A stretch of 64,000 nucleotides of DNA from Paenibacillus artemisiicola (GTDB taxonomy: Bacteria > Bacillota > Bacilli > Paenibacillales > Paenibacillaceae), in assembly GCF_017652985.1 (NCBI RefSeq), contig NZ_JAGGDJ010000001.1, positions 496,001 to 560,000 on the forward strand. The letters run 5' to 3'. Numbering within the stretch: the stretch's first letter is position 1; each line of letters opens with the position of its first letter. Below the pieces are notes generated by a model. That model was not told where the DNA came from. It searched no databases and saw nothing but the letters and a program-made list of their open reading frames with translations. Shown piece after piece: positions 22,717 through 31,519 of this stretch. The position numbers and the translations under genes are program-made.

Positions 22717-24891
22717 ATGCAATCTTGCGAAATCGCGTATTTCTCGGCGGAGTTCGGACTTGATGAATCCTTGCCGATTTACTCGGGCGGTCTTGGCATA
22801 TTGGCGGGCGACCATATAAAGGCAGCGGCAGACTTGAACGTAACGCTTACGGGCGTTGGCATATTTTACGGCAATGGGTATTTCCGGCAGCGCATCGACG
22901 AGGACGGCGCGCAGCAGCATCTCTATCCCGCGGTCGATCCGGAGGCCAGCGTCTATCCGGTGCGGCCCGTGCGGGACGACAACGGCCGGCCGATCGTCAT
23001 CGCGGTTCCGCTGGGCGGCAGGAAGGTGCATGCCAAGGCGTGGTCCGTTCGGCTCGGCTCCGTCACGCTCTACCTGCTGAGCACGGACGTCGAATCGAAC
23101 GGCGAGGCGGACCGGCGGTTGACCGACACGTTGTACCCCGGCGATCACGACATTCGGATCTGTCAAGAAATGCTCCTCGGCATCGGCGGCACGAGGCTGC
23201 TTGAAGCGCTCGGCATCCGGCCGGACGTCTGGCATATGAACGAAGGGCACTGCGCGTTCCTGACGCTGGAGCGCATCCGCATGCTTTCCGCGGAAGGCGT
23301 GCCGTTCGAGACGGCGCTCGAAGCGGTCAAGGCCAGCACCGTCTTTACGACGCACACGCCTGTACCGGCCGGACACGACGTCTTCTCCATCGACCAGATG
23401 GACCGTTATTTCGGCGACTATTACTGGCAGCTCGGCACGGACCGCGAGCGGATCCTGTCGCTTGGCCGCGCGGACGGCGCGTTCAACATGACGCGGCTGG
23501 CCGTCAGCACCTCGTCGAGGGTGAACGGCGTGAGCAAGCTTCACGGCGACGTGACGCGGGAGCTGTTCCGCCGGTGGATGCCGCATATTCCGAAGCCGGA
23601 CGTTCCCGTCGACTCGGTCACGAACGGCATTCATATCGGGACCTGGCTGGCAGCCGGGATGAAGGAGCTGTTCGACCGGTATCTGCAATCCGACTGGACC
23701 GTCCGGACGGCAGATCCGGAGACGTGGCGAGCCGTCCGCGATATTCCGCATCAAGAGCTGTGGGCGGCGCATCAACAGGCGAAGGCGAGCCTTATCGCGG
23801 CGTTCGGGCTGCCGCTCGACGCGTCGGGCGAAGGGCCGCTGGTCATCGGGTTTGCCAGGCGGTTCGCGACCTATAAGCGGGCATTGCTGATCTTCAGCGA
23901 CCCGGACCGGCTCGCGCGCCTGCTGGGCGACGCGCGGCGTCCCGTGTGCCTGGTGTTCTCGGGCAAAGCGCATCCCGCGGACGGACCGGGACAGGAGCTG
24001 ATCCGCAGGATCGTGCATTTGTCCCGCGAGGAACGGTTCAAGGGCCGCGTCCACCTGATCGAGAACTACGCGATGGATCGCGCGAAGAAGCTCGTCCAAG
24101 GCGTCGACGTCTGGCTCAACACGCCGACGAAGCCGATGGAAGCAAGCGGCACGAGCGGGCAAAAGGCCGCCCTGAACGGCGTGCTCAATTGCAGCGTCCT
24201 GGACGGTTGGTGGGTCGAAGGCTATAACGGGCGGAACGGCTGGGCCATCGAGAGCGCGGCGGACGCCGACGCGGAGCTCCAGGCGGCCCGGGACAGCGAA
24301 GCGCTCTACCGGCTGCTGGAGGAAGAGATCGTGCCGCTGTATTACAAGCGGGGCGAACGGAAGCTCCCGATGGACTGGGTAAACCTCATGAAGGAGTCGA
24401 TCTGTTCGCTCGCGCCCGTCTTCAACACTCACCGGATGGTGGACGAATACCGGAATCGGGTGTATATTCCCGCGAGCGCAAGGGGAAAGCGGTTTGCCGC
24501 GGACGGGTTCGAGGTCGCGTCAAGGGTGGCCGCCTACAAGCAGTTCATCCGCAGCCAGTGGCCGGGCGTCCATGTGCGGAAAGTGGACCTACTGGCCGAC
24601 AACAGCAGCCGGATCGGCCTGAACAAATCGGCGTTCCGCGCCGAAATCGGGCTTGGCGCGATCTGGCATAAGGACGTTCGGGTGGAAGCGGTCGGCTCGG
24701 ACGGCCGGCAAGGCATCTGGAAGGCAAGGCTGGATCCGGTCCAGCAGCTGGCCAAGGGCGTTTACGTTTACGAGGGGTCGAGTCCCGACGTCGCGATCGA
24801 CATCTGGAAAGCGAACGTCAACGTGCGGGTCACGCCGGTCAGCCCGGATTTCGCGAACGAATTCGAGATGGAGCTCTCCGCCTGGGGGTAA
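22717..24891 (+). CDS. glgP: Alpha-glucan phosphorylase, GT35 (short type)
   Basis: A 724-residue phosphorylase releasing glucose-1-phosphate from alpha-1,4-glucans. It has AYFSAEFGLDESLPIYSGG at the N-terminus, DVWHMNEGHCAFL, and the PLP-lysine block EASGTSGQKAALNG near residue 475-488, with GWWVEGYNGRNGWAI after it. It belongs to the TIGR02094-type family and lacks the N-terminal DUF3417 domain, so it starts directly at the conserved core. No other glycogen gene is nearby, so it stands alone in this window. ATG 22717 follows AATGAGGTGGG. Confidence 0.92.
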   Translation: MQSCEIAYFSAEFGLDESLPIYSGGLGILAGDHIKAAADLNVTLTGVGIFYGNGYFRQRIDEDGAQQHLYPAVDPEASVYPVRPVRDDNGRPIVIAVPLGGRKVHAKAWSVRLGSVTLYLLSTDVESNGEADRRLTDTLYPGDHDIRICQEMLLGIGGTRLLEALGIRPDVWHMNEGHCAFLTLERIRMLSAEGVPFETALEAVKASTVFTTHTPVPAGHDVFSIDQMDRYFGDYYWQLGTDRERILSLGRADGAFNMTRLAVSTSSRVNGVSKLHGDVTRELFRRWMPHIPKPDVPVDSVTNGIHIGTWLAAGMKELFDRYLQSDWTVRTADPETWRAVRDIPHQELWAAHQQAKASLIAAFGLPLDASGEGPLVIGFARRFATYKRALLIFSDPDRLARLLGDARRPVCLVFSGKAHPADGPGQELIRRIVHLSREERFKGRVHLIENYAMDRAKKLVQGVDVWLNTPTKPMEASGTSGQKAALNGVLNCSVLDGWWVEGYNGRNGWAIESAADADAELQAARDSEALYRLLEEEIVPLYYKRGERKLPMDWVNLMKESICSLAPVFNTHRMVDEYRNRVYIPASARGKRFAADGFEVASRVAAYKQFIRSQWPGVHVRKVDLLADNSSRIGLNKSAFRAEIGLGAIWHKDVRVEAVGSDGRQGIWKARLDPVQQLAKGVYVYEGSSPDVAIDIWKANVNVRVTPVSPDFANEFEMELSAWG

Positions 24892-24942
24892 ACCGAACCG
24901 AGGCGGACCGCGTCGATTACAATAAAGAACGCAAGTTTTAGC

Positions 24943-25001
24943 GCGCCTTCCGCGATGAAGCCAGCACCACGCCGTCATCGATCGCGGGGAGGCGCTCTTT
25001 T
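24943..25001 (+). terminator. Terminator of the phosphorylase gene
   Basis: GCGCCTTCCGCGAT pairs almost perfectly with ATCGCGGGGAGGCGC around a 24-base loop, followed by CTCTTTTTT. Confidence 0.72.
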
Positions 25002-25054
25002 TTGCAGCCGTGTCGGCCAATTCGTACCGCTGCCGGTAGGGACGCGGCATTTTC

Positions 25055-25083
25055 TTGACCGGTTGTTCCAGATATGCTACATT
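25055..25083 (+). promoter_or_regulatory. Promoter of the tetR gene at 25110
   Basis: TTGACC and TACATT with a 17-base spacer. The TetR start is 27 bases downstream, with GGAAAGGGG between. Confidence 0.65.
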
Positions 25084-25109
25084 GGCATCAACGGAAAGGG
25101 GACCGAACC

Positions 25110-25685
25110 ATGGCACGGACGAAAGAATTCGATCAAGACGCCGTCATCGAGAAAGCGATGCGGCTCTTCTGGGAGCAGGGCTACGAGAAGACGTCCATGA
25201 AGGATTTGGTCGCGCATATGGGGATTCATAAAGGCAGCATGTACGATACCTTCGGCGACAAACAGGCGTTGTACTTCAGAGCCTTGGACCGCTACGCCGA
25301 CCTGACCGAGCAGGCCGTTCTGGGCCGCGTCGCCGAGGCCCGTTCCGCCAAGGAGGCCATTCGGATGCTCTTGGAAGCGACCCTCCAAGCGGATAAACCG
25401 CATCCGGACGGCTGCTTCATCGTCAATACGGCCGTCGAGCTGGCCAAGCACGACCCGGAAGCGAAGGACCGGGTGCTCCGCAGCTGGAGCCGGACGGAGC
25501 AGTGGTTCCGCGACCTGATCGCGCGCGGCCGGCAATCCGGCGAACTCGGCGACGCGCTGGATACCGAAGGGCTGGCTGCTTCCCTGATGAACGCCTACAT
25601 CGGCCTGACCGTCATGGCGAAGACAATAACGGACCGCGATAAATTGCGCGCGATCATCGATATGCACATGAAAATGCTGGATTAA
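25110..25685 (+). CDS. TetR/AcrR-family regulator
   Basis: A 191-residue repressor. The helix-turn-helix is FDQDAVIEKAMRLFWEQGYEKTSMKDLVAHMGIHKGSMYDTFGDKQALY, a pattern frequent in TetR proteins that control efflux pumps or oxidoreductases. The C-terminal domain contains PDGCFIVNTAVELAKHDPEAKDRV. GGAAAGGGG lies 8 bases before ATG 25110. No adjacent transporter gene is present, so the target is unknown. A terminator follows. Confidence 0.92.
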   Translation: MARTKEFDQDAVIEKAMRLFWEQGYEKTSMKDLVAHMGIHKGSMYDTFGDKQALYFRALDRYADLTEQAVLGRVAEARSAKEAIRMLLEATLQADKPHPDGCFIVNTAVELAKHDPEAKDRVLRSWSRTEQWFRDLIARGRQSGELGDALDTEGLAASLMNAYIGLTVMAKTITDRDKLRAIIDMHMKMLD

Positions 25686-25690
25686 AGCGA

Positions 25691-25724
25691 AAGGATCATG
25701 GCGTTAAGCCGTGATCCTTCTTTT
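25691..25724 (+). terminator. Terminator of the tetR gene
   Basis: AAGGATCA pairs with TGATCCTT, with an inner GC pairing, then CTTTT. Confidence 0.8.
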
Positions 25725-25900
25725 GCGCGCGCCGCGAATTCGATCGCGGGACCGCGCGTCGCAGCGGTGGCTCGAGAGGGTTCATCAAGCCGATGAAGAC
25801 GGTTAATTCGCCGGGCATCCGGGTAAATTATCGGGGATGATTCGAATTCCGACTCAGACCCAGACTCTAGCTCAGATAATCGAACGCCGGAGGGATTTAG

Positions 25901-26479
25901 ATGAGAAACTATGTGACAACGATCGCGCTGCTCGGCACGCTCGCCGGCATGATCGCGGCATCCGGTACCGCCCCGCATGCCGACGCCCGCGAAGCGGCCA
26001 GGAAAATCCGGCCATTCAACGCCAGCGACGCGGCGATGGCGCTGAAGACGTTGAACGGCTTTTATAAACCGGCGCTGGCCGGACAATTCCCCGGCGAGGC
26101 GAGCGGATTGACAATCGGGGCCAGCACGCGCCAGAACGTCATCGGCAAGATCGGCCAACCGGACAAGACGAGAACGAACGCGGACGGGTTCGACTTGTAT
26201 CACGCGGAGATGGGGCATCCCGGCTATGCCATCGCCTACAAGCTGAACAAGGTTCGGGAAATGCGCTACTTCGGCACCCAGGTCGAACGGCAGACGAACA
26301 TCGGCGGGATATCGAAGAAGCTGCTGTTTACCAAATGGGGGAAGCCTTCCGGCTCGGTCGTCATCCGCAACGGTTCGCTGGTCCAGCAAAAAATCACCTA
26401 CAACCGCGGCAAGTACAAGCTCGCGTTCATCTTCAACAGCAGCACGAACCTCGACCATATTAACCTGCTCAAACGTTGA
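25901..26479 (+). CDS. Exported DUF4309/YjgB-family protein
   Basis: A 192-residue protein with an N-terminal signal peptide (a short charged start, then TIALLGTLAGMIAASGTA, with a probable cleavage near APHADA). The body fits the YjgB/DUF4309 pattern: SGLTIGASTRQNVIGKIGQPDKT, then a second similar half (GGISKKLLFTKWGKPSGSVV), so it is an internally repeated fold. It is probably secreted or cell-wall associated. The function of the family is unknown. A terminator follows. Confidence 0.8.
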   Translation: MRNYVTTIALLGTLAGMIAASGTAPHADAREAARKIRPFNASDAAMALKTLNGFYKPALAGQFPGEASGLTIGASTRQNVIGKIGQPDKTRTNADGFDLYHAEMGHPGYAIAYKLNKVREMRYFGTQVERQTNIGGISKKLLFTKWGKPSGSVVIRNGSLVQQKITYNRGKYKLAFIFNSSTNLDHINLLKR

Positions 26480-26504
26480 TCGGCCGAGGCGGGAAGGACC
26501 ATGG

Positions 26505-26538
26505 CGGCGCGAAAGGGGAAACCCTCGCGCCGTTTTTT
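26505..26538 (+). terminator. Terminator of the DUF4309 gene
   Basis: CGGCGCG pairs with CGCGCCG, followed by T6. Confidence 0.85.
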
Positions 26539-26635
26539 ATTCGTTGCGCCTACGAATAGAAATCGCCCGGCGGTTGGAACTTAATGCAAGGCAGGCTATC
26601 CACAACACTACTTACTCGATTGGAGCGCTTGATTC

Positions 26636-27964
26636 ATGAGGGACAACTTCCGTAAGCGAATGACGATGATGTTGGCGCTGGCCATGGGCTTGACGAGCTT
26701 CGGGACGATTGCCGCCGCCCGGCAGCCGTCCGAAGCGGCGCCTATTCATGAGGCAATGGCCGGCGGCCGTAAGGAGACGGCGGCCATTCGGCCGTTTCGC
26801 GTGCATTTCTCTGACGCGGAGCTGGCCGACCTGCGCAGGCGTATTCTCGCGACCCGATGGCCGGACAAGGAAACGGTATCCGACCAATCGCAGGGCGTGC
26901 AGCTCGCCACCATCCAGGCGCTCGCGCATTACTGGGCCGCGGATTACGATTGGCGTAAATTCGAGAACCGGCTGAATACGATTCCGCAATTCGTCACGAC
27001 GATCGACGGCGAAGACATTCACTTCATCCACGTGCGCTCGAAGCATAAAGGCGCGCTGCCGATCATCCTCACGCACGGCTGGCCGGGCTCGTTCATCGAG
27101 ATGCTGAAGATCATCGGGCCGCTGACGGACCCGACGGCGTACGGCGGCAAAGCGGAGGATGCGTTCGACGTCGTGATTCCGTCCATTCCCGGCTACGGAT
27201 TTTCCTCCAAACCGACGACGACCGGCTGGGATCCCGACCGCATCGCCCGCGCGTGGGACGTGCTCATGAAACGTCTGGGCTACGACGAGTACGTGGCGCA
27301 GGGCGGGGATTGGGGAGCCATCATCACGGACTTGATGGGCGTGCAGCAGCCGAAAGGCCTGCTCGGCATTCATTCCAACATGCCGGGAACCGTGCCGATT
27401 CCCATCCATCAGGCGCTGACATGCCGCAGCCCGATGCTCCCCGGACTGTCCGAAGAGGAGCAGCGCGCGTGGAACGAGCTGGCCTACGTCTACGGTCACA
27501 TCGGCTACGCCGAGCTCATGGGCACGCGTCCGCAAACGTTGACCGGCCTGGCCGATTCGCCCGTCGGGCTGGCCGCCTTCATGCTGGATCACGACGCGAA
27601 GAGCCTGGAGCTGATCAGCCGGGCGTTCGCCGGACAGCCCGAGGGACTGTCGCGGGACGACGTGCTCGACAACATCACGCTGTACTGGCTGACGAATACG
27701 CCGATTTCCTCGGCTCGCCTCTATTGGGAGAACAAGCATCCCTTCTTCACCGCGAAGGGCGTCAAGATCCCCGCCGCGATCAGCGTCTTCCCCGACGAGC
27801 TCTATCAAGCCCCGGAGAGCTGGGCCAAGCAGGCGTACCCGAATCTGATCTATTTCAACCGGGTGAATAAAGGCGGGCATTTCGCGGCATGGGAACAGCC
27901 GGCTTTGTTTACGGAAGAGCTGCGGGCGGCGTTCAAGCCGCTGCGCAAGGGGACGAACGGTTAG
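26636..27964 (+). CDS. Exported epoxide hydrolase (EHN family)
   Basis: A 442-residue alpha/beta hydrolase with the N-terminal epoxide-hydrolase cap domain (EHN): IRPFRVHFSDAELADLRRRI. Catalytic elements are the oxyanion block LTHGWPGS near residue 145, the nucleophile Asp in QGGDWGA near 224, and the late His in GGHFAAWEQP. Unlike most bacterial members it begins with a Sec-type signal (KRMTMMLALAMGLTSFGTIAAA), so it should be exported. It could open epoxides or hydrolyse related ethers outside the membrane. It appears monocistronic. Confidence 0.9.
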   Translation: MRDNFRKRMTMMLALAMGLTSFGTIAAARQPSEAAPIHEAMAGGRKETAAIRPFRVHFSDAELADLRRRILATRWPDKETVSDQSQGVQLATIQALAHYWAADYDWRKFENRLNTIPQFVTTIDGEDIHFIHVRSKHKGALPIILTHGWPGSFIEMLKIIGPLTDPTAYGGKAEDAFDVVIPSIPGYGFSSKPTTTGWDPDRIARAWDVLMKRLGYDEYVAQGGDWGAIITDLMGVQQPKGLLGIHSNMPGTVPIPIHQALTCRSPMLPGLSEEEQRAWNELAYVYGHIGYAELMGTRPQTLTGLADSPVGLAAFMLDHDAKSLELISRAFAGQPEGLSRDDVLDNITLYWLTNTPISSARLYWENKHPFFTAKGVKIPAAISVFPDELYQAPESWAKQAYPNLIYFNRVNKGGHFAAWEQPALFTEELRAAFKPLRKGTNG

Positions 27965-28091
27965 ACGGCTGCGGCAGGGAACGTAAAGCGTTCGTTAACA
28001 AATGTAATACGATTGCAATGTTGCGTTCATCCTGCCATAACGAAACAAGCCTATACTAGAACTCGACCCCCTTTTTAAAATAAACACTTTG

Positions 28092-28122
28092 GCCCGCGGT
28101 TTTTGCCGCGGGTCTCTTTTTT
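28092..28122 (+). terminator. Terminator of the epoxide hydrolase gene
   Basis: CCCGCGG pairs with CCGCGGG across TTTTTG, followed by TCTCTTTTTTT. Confidence 0.85.
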
Positions 28123-28242
28123 TCCTTTGGAGCGCGCGATCCGGTTCCTAAGGTTTTTTTGGTTTTGCCAAGTCGAGCAAATTGGAATTTGCGTTCGTTA
28201 TCTTGTCGACCAAGCTATTCATCACATTAAATTTGAAAGTTA

Positions 28243-28260
28243 ACATAATAATAATTATGT
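28243..28260. repeat. Perfect AT-rich inverted repeat
   Basis: ACATAAT-N4-ATTATGT, a 7-bp perfect inverted repeat about 180 bases before the ABC operon. It is a candidate operator for that operon. Confidence 0.4.
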
Positions 28261-28438
28261 AATTCCGTCCTCGTTTGACCCTCCCCGGCCATAGTGCTGC
28301 GTTTACGATGGTTTATGTCATTAAATAACCTTTCTCTCCAGCCTCACCAGTCGTTTAAGGGAAATTTTACTTTCTGCCGCGTTTTTCTTAATGAGTCTGC
28401 CTTAGGCTGTAAGCAAGAAGGACGGGAGGGATTCGGCC

Positions 28439-29314
28439 ATGAGGTTTTGGAGTTCGCTGCGCCGCAGGGATGCGCCGGCAGCCTGGGCGTTTTTGGCGCC
28501 GAGCTTGATCGGGTTCGCGCTGTTCTATTTGATCCCGTTTGCCATGAGCGTGTTCGATTCCTTTCTGGCCGGGCCGGATGGCGGCCATTTCGCCGGGCTG
28601 GCCAATTACCGCGAATTGCTCGCGAGCGGCTCGTTCCGCAAGGCGGCGGCCAACACGTTCTTCTTCAGCGCGGCAAGCGTGCCGCTCAACCTTGCGCTGT
28701 CGCTGACGCTCGCGCTGCTGCTGAACCGCGGCAGCTACCTGCGCCGATGGCTGCGAACCGCCTATGTGCTGCCGCTCGTCGTGCCGGCTGCGTCCGTCGT
28801 CCTGATTTGGCAGATCCTGCTGGACTGGAACGGCGCTTTGAACGCTTGGCTCGCGTGGTTCGGCTTCGATCGCCTCGATTGGATGAAGTCGGCTTCCGCC
28901 CGCTATGCGGTGATTGCCTTCTACCTGTGGAAGAACGTCGGCTACAACATCATTCTGTTCCTGGCGGGGCTGCAGCAGATTCCGCAAGATTATTACGAGA
29001 CCGCCCGGATCGAGGGAGCGGGCCGCCTTCGCCAGTTCGGCAGCGTGACGCTGGTGTATCTGACCTCCACGACGTTCTTCGTCGTCGTCGTATCGATCAT
29101 GAACTCGTTTAAGGTGTTCCGGGAGACGTACCTGATCGGCGGCGAATATCCGCATGACAGCATCTATATGCTGCAGCACTACATGAACAACATGTTCCTG
29201 TCGTTGGACCTGCAGAAGCTGACGGCGGGCGCGACGCTGATGGCCGCGTGCTTCCTGTTGATCGTGCTGGGACTATTCGCGCTGGAACGGCGATACCGGC
29301 GGTTCATGGACTAA
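28439..29314 (+). CDS. Sugar ABC transporter permease (MalF type)
   Basis: A 291-residue inner-membrane permease of the carbohydrate-uptake family 1 importers, with six predicted membrane segments. The EAA loop that docks the ATPase is seen as YYETARIEGAGRLRQFGSVTL. It starts at ATG 28439 after GGACGGGAGG and is the first gene of an operon with a second permease, an HlyD-like adaptor and a solute-binding lipoprotein. No ATPase is encoded, so a shared MsmX-type ATPase would be needed. Confidence 0.93.
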   Translation: MRFWSSLRRRDAPAAWAFLAPSLIGFALFYLIPFAMSVFDSFLAGPDGGHFAGLANYRELLASGSFRKAAANTFFFSAASVPLNLALSLTLALLLNRGSYLRRWLRTAYVLPLVVPAASVVLIWQILLDWNGALNAWLAWFGFDRLDWMKSASARYAVIAFYLWKNVGYNIILFLAGLQQIPQDYYETARIEGAGRLRQFGSVTLVYLTSTTFFVVVVSIMNSFKVFRETYLIGGEYPHDSIYMLQHYMNNMFLSLDLQKLTAGATLMAACFLLIVLGLFALERRYRRFMD

Positions 29315-29410
29315 CCTTCGGCATCGGCGCGGGAGATCATGGAGCTTGGCGGGCGGGAGTTGATTAGCGGTTTTAACTCGAAGTTACTGGAACAGGGGTG
29401 GGAAACGTTC

Positions 29411-30286
29411 ATGTCCGCGCTTAAGGTCGCGCAAAAAGGCGCGCTAACGCTCATATTGGGAGCCGTCGCGCTGCTGATGCTGTTCCCCGTCGTCCTCACG
29501 TGCGCCGATTCGTTCATGAGCGGCATGGAGATCGGCATCGACTACGGCTCCGTCGGGCAGACGGAAGCGGGGCAGCCGGGAAGGGAGGCGCGCTTCGCGA
29601 ACGTGAAGCTGGTGCCGGATCAAGCGTCGCTGGAGCACTATCGCAAACTATTGATCGATACTCCGGATTACTTGAAGCTCTTCTGGAATTCGGCCGGGCT
29701 GGTCGCGCCGATCATCGCGGGGCAGACGGCCGCCGCCGCTTGCGCCGCCTATGCGCTGGCCAAGCTGCGGTTTCGCGGCCGCGAATCGCTGTTTCTCGCG
29801 TACCTGCTGACGATGCTGATGCCGTTCCAGGTCACGCTGGTGCCCAATTATATCATGGCGGATCAGCTGGGGCTGATGAACAGCCGCGGCGCCATCATCC
29901 TGCCGGGCATCTTCGCGGCGTTCGGCGTGTTCATGCTCCGGCAATTCATGCTGCACATCCCTTATGCCTACATCGAAGCGGCGAAGATCGACGGCGCCGG
30001 TCACGTCCGGATCTTCGGCTCGATAATCCTCCCGATGGTAAAGCCGGGCATCGCCGCGCTCGTCATTTTGCTGTTCGTGGACTATTGGAACATGGTGGAG
30101 CAGCCGCTCGTTTTTTTGCAGGATCCGTTCAAGCAGCCGCTGTCCGTCTTCCTGGCGCAGCTGAGCGCGGACAAAGGAATCGCGTTCGCCGCCTCGGTCG
30201 TCTATATGGCGCCGATGGTGCTGCTGTTCCTGTACGCGGAAACGTATTTCATCGAAGGCGTGCAATTGTCGGGCATCAAGGGGTAG
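29411..30286 (+). CDS. Sugar ABC transporter permease (MalG type)
   Basis: A 291-residue permease partner of the preceding protein. It has the EAA loop YIEAAKIDGAGHVRIFGSII, six membrane segments and a long first external loop (GSVGQTEAGQPGREARF). ATG 29411 gives the usual short N-terminus with AGGGGTGGG about 10 bases upstream; ATG 29339 with GGGAG 4 bases before would add 24 hydrophilic residues and is an alternative. It is in the same operon. The sugar is unknown. Confidence 0.92.
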   Translation: MSALKVAQKGALTLILGAVALLMLFPVVLTCADSFMSGMEIGIDYGSVGQTEAGQPGREARFANVKLVPDQASLEHYRKLLIDTPDYLKLFWNSAGLVAPIIAGQTAAAACAAYALAKLRFRGRESLFLAYLLTMLMPFQVTLVPNYIMADQLGLMNSRGAIILPGIFAAFGVFMLRQFMLHIPYAYIEAAKIDGAGHVRIFGSIILPMVKPGIAALVILLFVDYWNMVEQPLVFLQDPFKQPLSVFLAQLSADKGIAFAASVVYMAPMVLLFLYAETYFIEGVQLSGIKG

Positions 30287-30326
30287 CCGGTCAGCAGTCA
30301 AACTGTGCAGAGGAGTAGAACGGAAG

Positions 30327-31478
30327 ATGCGAGAGGAAACGGCCGACCGCGGGCGCAAACGAACGATTCGTTTGCTGTTTCTCGCCGGAACGGGATTGTT
30401 GTTGTTTTTTACCTTTTTCAGCCAGACGCTGCTGTCGTTCACCCTGCCGAAGGCGACCGCGGAGGAAGCGGCAAGCGGCAGCCTCGCGTTCGCGCTCGAG
30501 GGCAGCGGCACGGTCCAGCCCGTATCGGTCGCGTCGCTGGCGAATCCTGCCGGCTGGAAAGTGCGGGACATTCTTGTCCGGGAAGGGGATCGGGTGAAGC
30601 AAGGCCAGACGCTGATCACCTACGACGCTTCGGCGGCCGAGCAAGAGCTGGCGGACGAGACGGCACTGCTCGCGAAGATGAAGCTCGAACTAGAGAGCGC
30701 GCAAGACCGGTACATACAGCTCGCGAGGGAGGGCGATCCCTTCCAGATTCGCGGCGCGAAGCGCGACATCGACGCGCAGAAGCTCGACCTGGCGACGCAG
30801 GAGCGGAAGCTGGGCGGACTTCGGAAGAAACTGGACGACGAGCGGATGCTGACGGCGCCGTACGACGGCACGATCACGGCTCTGCATGCCGTGGAAGGCT
30901 CGGCGTCCGGCGGAGAGCCGGATGCGGTTATGGCCGGCAGCGGCCAGGGGTTTCGGTTCGAGCTCGCCGTGGATGCGGCGCTCGCGTCCGATCTCGGCGT
31001 CGCGGTCGGGCAGCGGATCGACGTCGACGTCGCCGCGCCGGGCCAGCCGCCGCGAACCGTGCAAGGGACCGTGGCCGAGCTCGCCGATACCGGTCCGCGG
31101 GCGGACGTCTCGTCCGGCGCGTCCGGCGAGGCCCCGGCGGCGATTCCGCAAAAGCGGCTGCGGATTCGGCTTGCCGACCCCGGGCTGAAAGGAGGTGAGC
31201 AGGCGCATCTCCGGCTGGAGAAGCGTTCGGGCGAAGAAGGATGGATCGTGTCCGGCGACGCCGTTCACCGGGACCGCGACGGCGACTACGTCTATCGGAT
31301 CGAAGAGCAGCGGGGCGCGCTGGGCAACATTTATATCGCGCGCAAGGTCCCGCTGAAGGACAGCCGGTCGAACGGCACGGAGACGATGATTCAATCGGAT
31401 GCGATTTACGAGCACGACTTGATCATCCAAGCGAGCAGCGAGCCCCTGCAGGACGGCGACCGCGTACGGCTGCAATAG
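30327..31478 (+). CDS. HlyD-like membrane-fusion/adaptor protein
   Basis: A 383-residue protein with one N-terminal membrane anchor (LLFLAGTGLLLFFTFFSQTL), then a biotinyl/lipoyl-like half-motif (GWKVRDILVREGDRVKQGQTLITYD), a coiled-coil hairpin rich in E/K/Q (residues ~105-165), and a beta-barrel part ending in VRLQ. This is the periplasmic-adaptor (RND/HlyD) architecture normally paired with exporters. Here it sits between an importer permease and its binding protein, 40 bases after the permease stop. Its role in this operon is unexplained. Confidence 0.88.
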   Translation: MREETADRGRKRTIRLLFLAGTGLLLFFTFFSQTLLSFTLPKATAEEAASGSLAFALEGSGTVQPVSVASLANPAGWKVRDILVREGDRVKQGQTLITYDASAAEQELADETALLAKMKLELESAQDRYIQLAREGDPFQIRGAKRDIDAQKLDLATQERKLGGLRKKLDDERMLTAPYDGTITALHAVEGSASGGEPDAVMAGSGQGFRFELAVDAALASDLGVAVGQRIDVDVAAPGQPPRTVQGTVAELADTGPRADVSSGASGEAPAAIPQKRLRIRLADPGLKGGEQAHLRLEKRSGEEGWIVSGDAVHRDRDGDYVYRIEEQRGALGNIYIARKVPLKDSRSNGTETMIQSDAIYEHDLIIQASSEPLQDGDRVRLQ

Positions 31479-31519
31479 CCGAGCGCCGCGGCGGGGCAAC
31501 GAATGGGAGGAATGAACGC

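Larger units (their letters stand above)
27965..28438. other. Gap before the sugar ABC operon
   Basis: No gene is seen. It holds the terminator at 28092-28122, an AT-rich stretch at 28225-28262 with a perfect inverted repeat (ACATAAT-AATA-ATTATGT), and pyrimidine-rich sequence. The ABC operon promoter is likely here, but I cannot place -35/-10 with confidence. GGACGGGAGG lies just before the permease ATG. Confidence 0.6.
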
